Shown here piece after piece: positions 31,049-33,096 of a DNA stretch of 33,096 nt (its first letter is position 1; each line of letters begins with the position of its first letter). Source of the DNA: Bacteroidetes bacterium HGW-Bacteroidetes-14 (GTDB taxonomy: Bacteria > Bacteroidota > Bacteroidia > Bacteroidales > UBA932). Under the pieces are notes generated by a model. The model was not told where the DNA came from. It was given only the letters and a program-made list of their open reading frames with translations, and did not search any database. Where the stretch lies: assembly GCA_002842655.1 (NCBI GenBank), contig PHDP01000009.1, positions 1-33,096 on the forward strand, given 5' to 3'. A program made the translations under genes and the position numbers.

Positions 31049-32401
31049 TTATTTGTGAATCGCCTGGTCAACAGCTTCAAAGCCAGCTTCCATAAACACC
31101 TCGGATACTGTAGGGTGAGTGTGAACAGTCTGAGCTATGTCATACACCGTAGATTCTAGCTGAATATATGCTGCAGCCTCATTTATCATATCAGTCGCAT
31201 TCTGGGAGACTATCTGAACTCCAAGAACCTCGCCGATTTTATTGTCAGACAAAATTCTGACAAAACCTTCGGCTGCACCTTCGGTCTGGGCCTTTCCGTT
31301 TGCAGATAATGGAAACTCGCTCACCTTGTAATCATAATTACCGGCTTTGAGATCATCCTCGGTTAATCCAATCTGGGCCGCCTCAGGAACAGTGTACATG
31401 TTCATTGGAAGTTTAGTAATATCCAGTTTAGTCTCAATACCCTTGAGCTTGTTTATTACATGTAGTCCCTGTGCAGAACCAATATGAGCAAACATTGATA
31501 CTCCATTAACATCTCCAACTGCAAAAATTCCCTTAACTGAAGTTTCGCAATCTTCATTTACCTTTATGTACCCGTTCTCACTGGCAATTTCAATATCTGA
31601 ACTTATAATGTTCCCCTTTCTGTCACCGGCATTAATGATTATATCACAAGGAATCTCTTTTCCGGACAGATTAAGGATACCATCTTTCCAGATACCATCT
31701 GTTGAAGTAAGAGAAACATTATAAACAATGTCAATTTTCTCCTTTTTAAGCCTTGCAGCCATATAATTGCGAACATAAGAGTCTGCTTTTGGCATAATAA
31801 GAGATGTATCGGAAACAATTGTCACATTCCTGTCCATCATTGAAAAAAGCTGAGCCAGTTCAATTGCTACAGGAGTTTTACCAACTACTACAATATTTTG
31901 AGGAATCTCCCTCTCAGTAAATAGTTTTTTTGGTTCAACAACAAGTCCCTCCGATGAGTTCTGAATCTTTGGCGATGAAGAACCGGTAGCTATTATTATG
32001 TTCCTGGTTTCAAGCAAACGATTGTCTGCCAGGACACTGTTTGCACTCACAATTTTTGCCTCACCGGTAATAATTTCAACTCCGTTTTTCTTAAGCAAAA
32101 ACTCAACCCCTCCGGTGAGACGCTTTACAATAGTGTCAGCCCTCTTAATTGCTTTGCTCCAGTTGAAAGATACTGCTTTTCTGTCAATACCGTCAATACC
32201 AAATCTGGCCGAATCCTTAACGATTCTTTGATAGAACTTAACACTCTCCATCATGGACTTTGAAGGAATACAGCCCCAGTTGAGACACATGCCTCCAATT
32301 ACATTTTTTTCAATGATTGCTGTTTTGAGGCCGACTTGTCCTGCGCGTATAGCTGCCACATAACCTGCAGGACCTGATCCGATTATAATTAAATCATACA
32401 T
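31049..32401 (-). CDS. lpd: Dihydrolipoyl dehydrogenase (E3)
   Basis: Lpd reoxidises the lipoyl groups of 2-oxoacid dehydrogenase complexes, passing electrons to NAD+ through FAD. From the ATG at 32401 the protein has 450 residues. The FAD site is LIIIGSGPAGYVAA, and the redox disulfide is GGMCLNWGCIPSK. The NAD domain has VVVGKTPVAIELAQLF; here the usual GxGxxG becomes GKTPVA, an unusual form. A second FAD motif is GIFAVGDVNG, and the dimer-interface catalytic pair is HTHPTVSEVFMEA. The track start is six codons upstream at 32419, but those codons contain AAGGAGGA, an ideal ribosome-binding site for the ATG at 32401. It follows the E2 gene by 17 nt. Confidence 0.93.
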   Translation of the reverse strand: MYDLIIIGSGPAGYVAAIRAGQVGLKTAIIEKNVIGGMCLNWGCIPSKSMMESVKFYQRIVKDSARFGIDGIDRKAVSFNWSKAIKRADTIVKRLTGGVEFLLKKNGVEIITGEAKIVSANSVLADNRLLETRNIIIATGSSSPKIQNSSEGLVVEPKKLFTEREIPQNIVVVGKTPVAIELAQLFSMMDRNVTIVSDTSLIMPKADSYVRNYMAARLKKEKIDIVYNVSLTSTDGIWKDGILNLSGKEIPCDIIINAGDRKGNIISSDIEIASENGYIKVNEDCETSVKGIFAVGDVNGVSMFAHIGSAQGLHVINKLKGIETKLDITKLPMNMYTVPEAAQIGLTEDDLKAGNYDYKVSEFPLSANGKAQTEGAAEGFVRILSDNKIGEVLGVQIVSQNATDMINEAAAYIQLESTVYDIAQTVHTHPTVSEVFMEAGFEAVDQAIHK

Positions 32402-32408
32402 TATTTGT

Positions 32409-32416
32409 TCCTCCTT
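32409..32416 (-). promoter_or_regulatory. lpd: Shine-Dalgarno site deciding the lpd start
   Basis: On the minus strand AAGGAGGA lies 7 nt before the ATG at 32401. A full-strength site is rare in this window, and it would be wasted inside the coding sequence if the ATG at 32419 were used. Confidence 0.7.
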
Positions 32417-32418
32417 CA

Positions 32419-33096
32419 TTAATCCATTATTATACTTACCGGCTCTGCAAGGTAGTCCATTACAGAATTTACAAATCTTGCTGTTTCGCCTCCGTCGGCT
32501 ATTCTGTGATCAACACTCAGCGACAAAGGAAGTACAAGACCAGGAACAACAGCATCCTCCTTAACAACAGGCCTCTTGCTGATTCTGCCGATTCCAAGAA
32601 TAGCTGCCTGCGGGTAATTTATTACAGGAACAGCAAACAGCCCTCCAATACTTCCATAGCTTGTAATTGTAAAAGTACCATCCTTCATATCATCTAGGGT
32701 CAGTTTCCCATCCCTTGCCTTGTCTGAAATTTCCTGAATCTGAGATGCTATCTCTTTTACGGAAATCTTGTCTGCATTCCGGATAACCGGAACAACAAGC
32801 CCTTTGGGAGTGTCTATTGCAATACCAATATTGTAATATTTTTTATAAATCATATTGCCTTTCTCCATGTCAATTTCTGCATTTAATGCCCTGAATTTTC
32901 TGAGAGAAAGAGCTACTGCCTTTACTATGAAAGCCAGATATGTAAGTTTGATTCCGTTCTGAGATAGTATCTCCTTGTATTTTTTTCTGATTCTGTCAAG
33001 TTCTGATATCTCAACCTCTTCAAAAACAGTCATGTGAGCAGCATTGTGTTTGCTTTGAATCATGTTTCTGGCAATAGTTTTGCGCATCTGAGACAG
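32419..33096 (-). CDS. 2-oxoacid dehydrogenase E2 acyltransferase, 5' end cut by the window
   Basis: This is the C-terminal catalytic domain of a dihydrolipoamide acyltransferase. The frame stays open to the window edge, reading LSQMRKTIARNMIQSKHNAAHMTVFEEVEI, which is the start of the catalytic domain. The lipoyl and E3-binding domains should therefore lie outside, and the track ATG at 33087 is internal. The catalytic His is in LSVDHRIADGGETARF, and the Ser/Thr-Gly region is FTITSYGSIGG. The substrate (pyruvate, branched-chain or 2-oxoglutarate) cannot be told from this part. E2 is followed by lpd and a lipoate ligase-like gene, so a complete complex operon with E1 genes upstream is expected. 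Confidence 0.92.
   Translation of the reverse strand: MSQMRKTIARNMIQSKHNAAHMTVFEEVEISELDRIRKKYKEILSQNGIKLTYLAFIVKAVALSLRKFRALNAEIDMEKGNMIYKKYYNIGIAIDTPKGLVVPVIRNADKISVKEIASQIQEISDKARDGKLTLDDMKDGTFTITSYGSIGGLFAVPVINYPQAAILGIGRISKRPVVKEDAVVPGLVLPLSLSVDHRIADGGETARFVNSVMDYLAEPVSIIMD

Overview
The window looks like chromosomal DNA of an anaerobic member of the Bacteroidota, most likely Bacteroidales. The evidence is an AT-leaning composition, genes that mostly lack Shine-Dalgarno sites, and several upstream regions carrying the Bacteroidota -7 element (TAnnTTTG). The protein families agree: lipoproteins with CS/CT/CA after the lipobox, a PorT-like barrel, a family 10 glycosylhydrolase-like lipoprotein and a C69 dipeptidase. 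HydG, a flavodiiron protein and a pyrophosphate-type phosphofructokinase point to anaerobic, probably hydrogen-linked fermentation. I would not name a genus. No rRNA, tRNA, CRISPR array, phage or insertion sequence was seen, and coding density is very high.

Layout. (1) 1-2587: a 3'-truncated secreted C69 dipeptidase (-) diverges from an NfeD-type membrane serine protease (+). (2) 2538-14606, all minus: a tightly packed nine-gene run, transcribed ligA > flavodiiron protein > FlK-like thioesterase > yihY > hydG > rel > Ig-like lipoprotein > PorT-like barrel > ispG. Its junctions are mostly 2-8 nt gaps or 4-8 nt overlaps. (3) 14674-17561 (+): PPi-type phosphofructokinase and a cytosolic GH13 amylase-like enzyme, a likely storage-polysaccharide-to-glycolysis pair. 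(4) 17542-19623 (-): a umuD-vanZ-umuC SOS mutagenesis operon with a VanZ-family membrane protein between the two polymerase V genes. (5) 19816-23136 (+): a three-gene envelope operon. Two outer-membrane proteins resemble separate halves of YjbH/GfcD and flank a lipoprotein with a histidine-rich tail. It has its own candidate promoter and a strong terminator. (6) 23203-24585 (+): a secreted alpha/beta hydrolase; 24630-26129 (-): a GHL10-type lipoprotein. (7) 26427-26873 (+): an Hsp20 chaperone behind an AT-rich control region with nested inverted repeats. (8) 26891-30282 (-): a multi-PAS hybrid histidine kinase followed by an SRAP (HMCES/YedK-like) abasic-site protein. (9) 30348-33096 (-): the end of a 2-oxoacid dehydrogenase E2 gene, lpd and a lipoate ligase-like gene.

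The genes form functional groups rather than one pathway. One group is energy metabolism and oxygen protection (HydG, flavodiiron protein, PFK, GH13, E2/Lpd/lipoate ligase). Another is genome maintenance (LigA, UmuDC, SRAP). A third is the envelope (C69, NfeD, PorT-like, YjbH-like operon, GHL10), with stress control by Rel, Hsp20 and the hybrid kinase. The strongest candidates for something under-described are the split-YjbH/His-tail lipoprotein operon and the umuD-vanZ-umuC arrangement. No gene-level function in either has been tested here.
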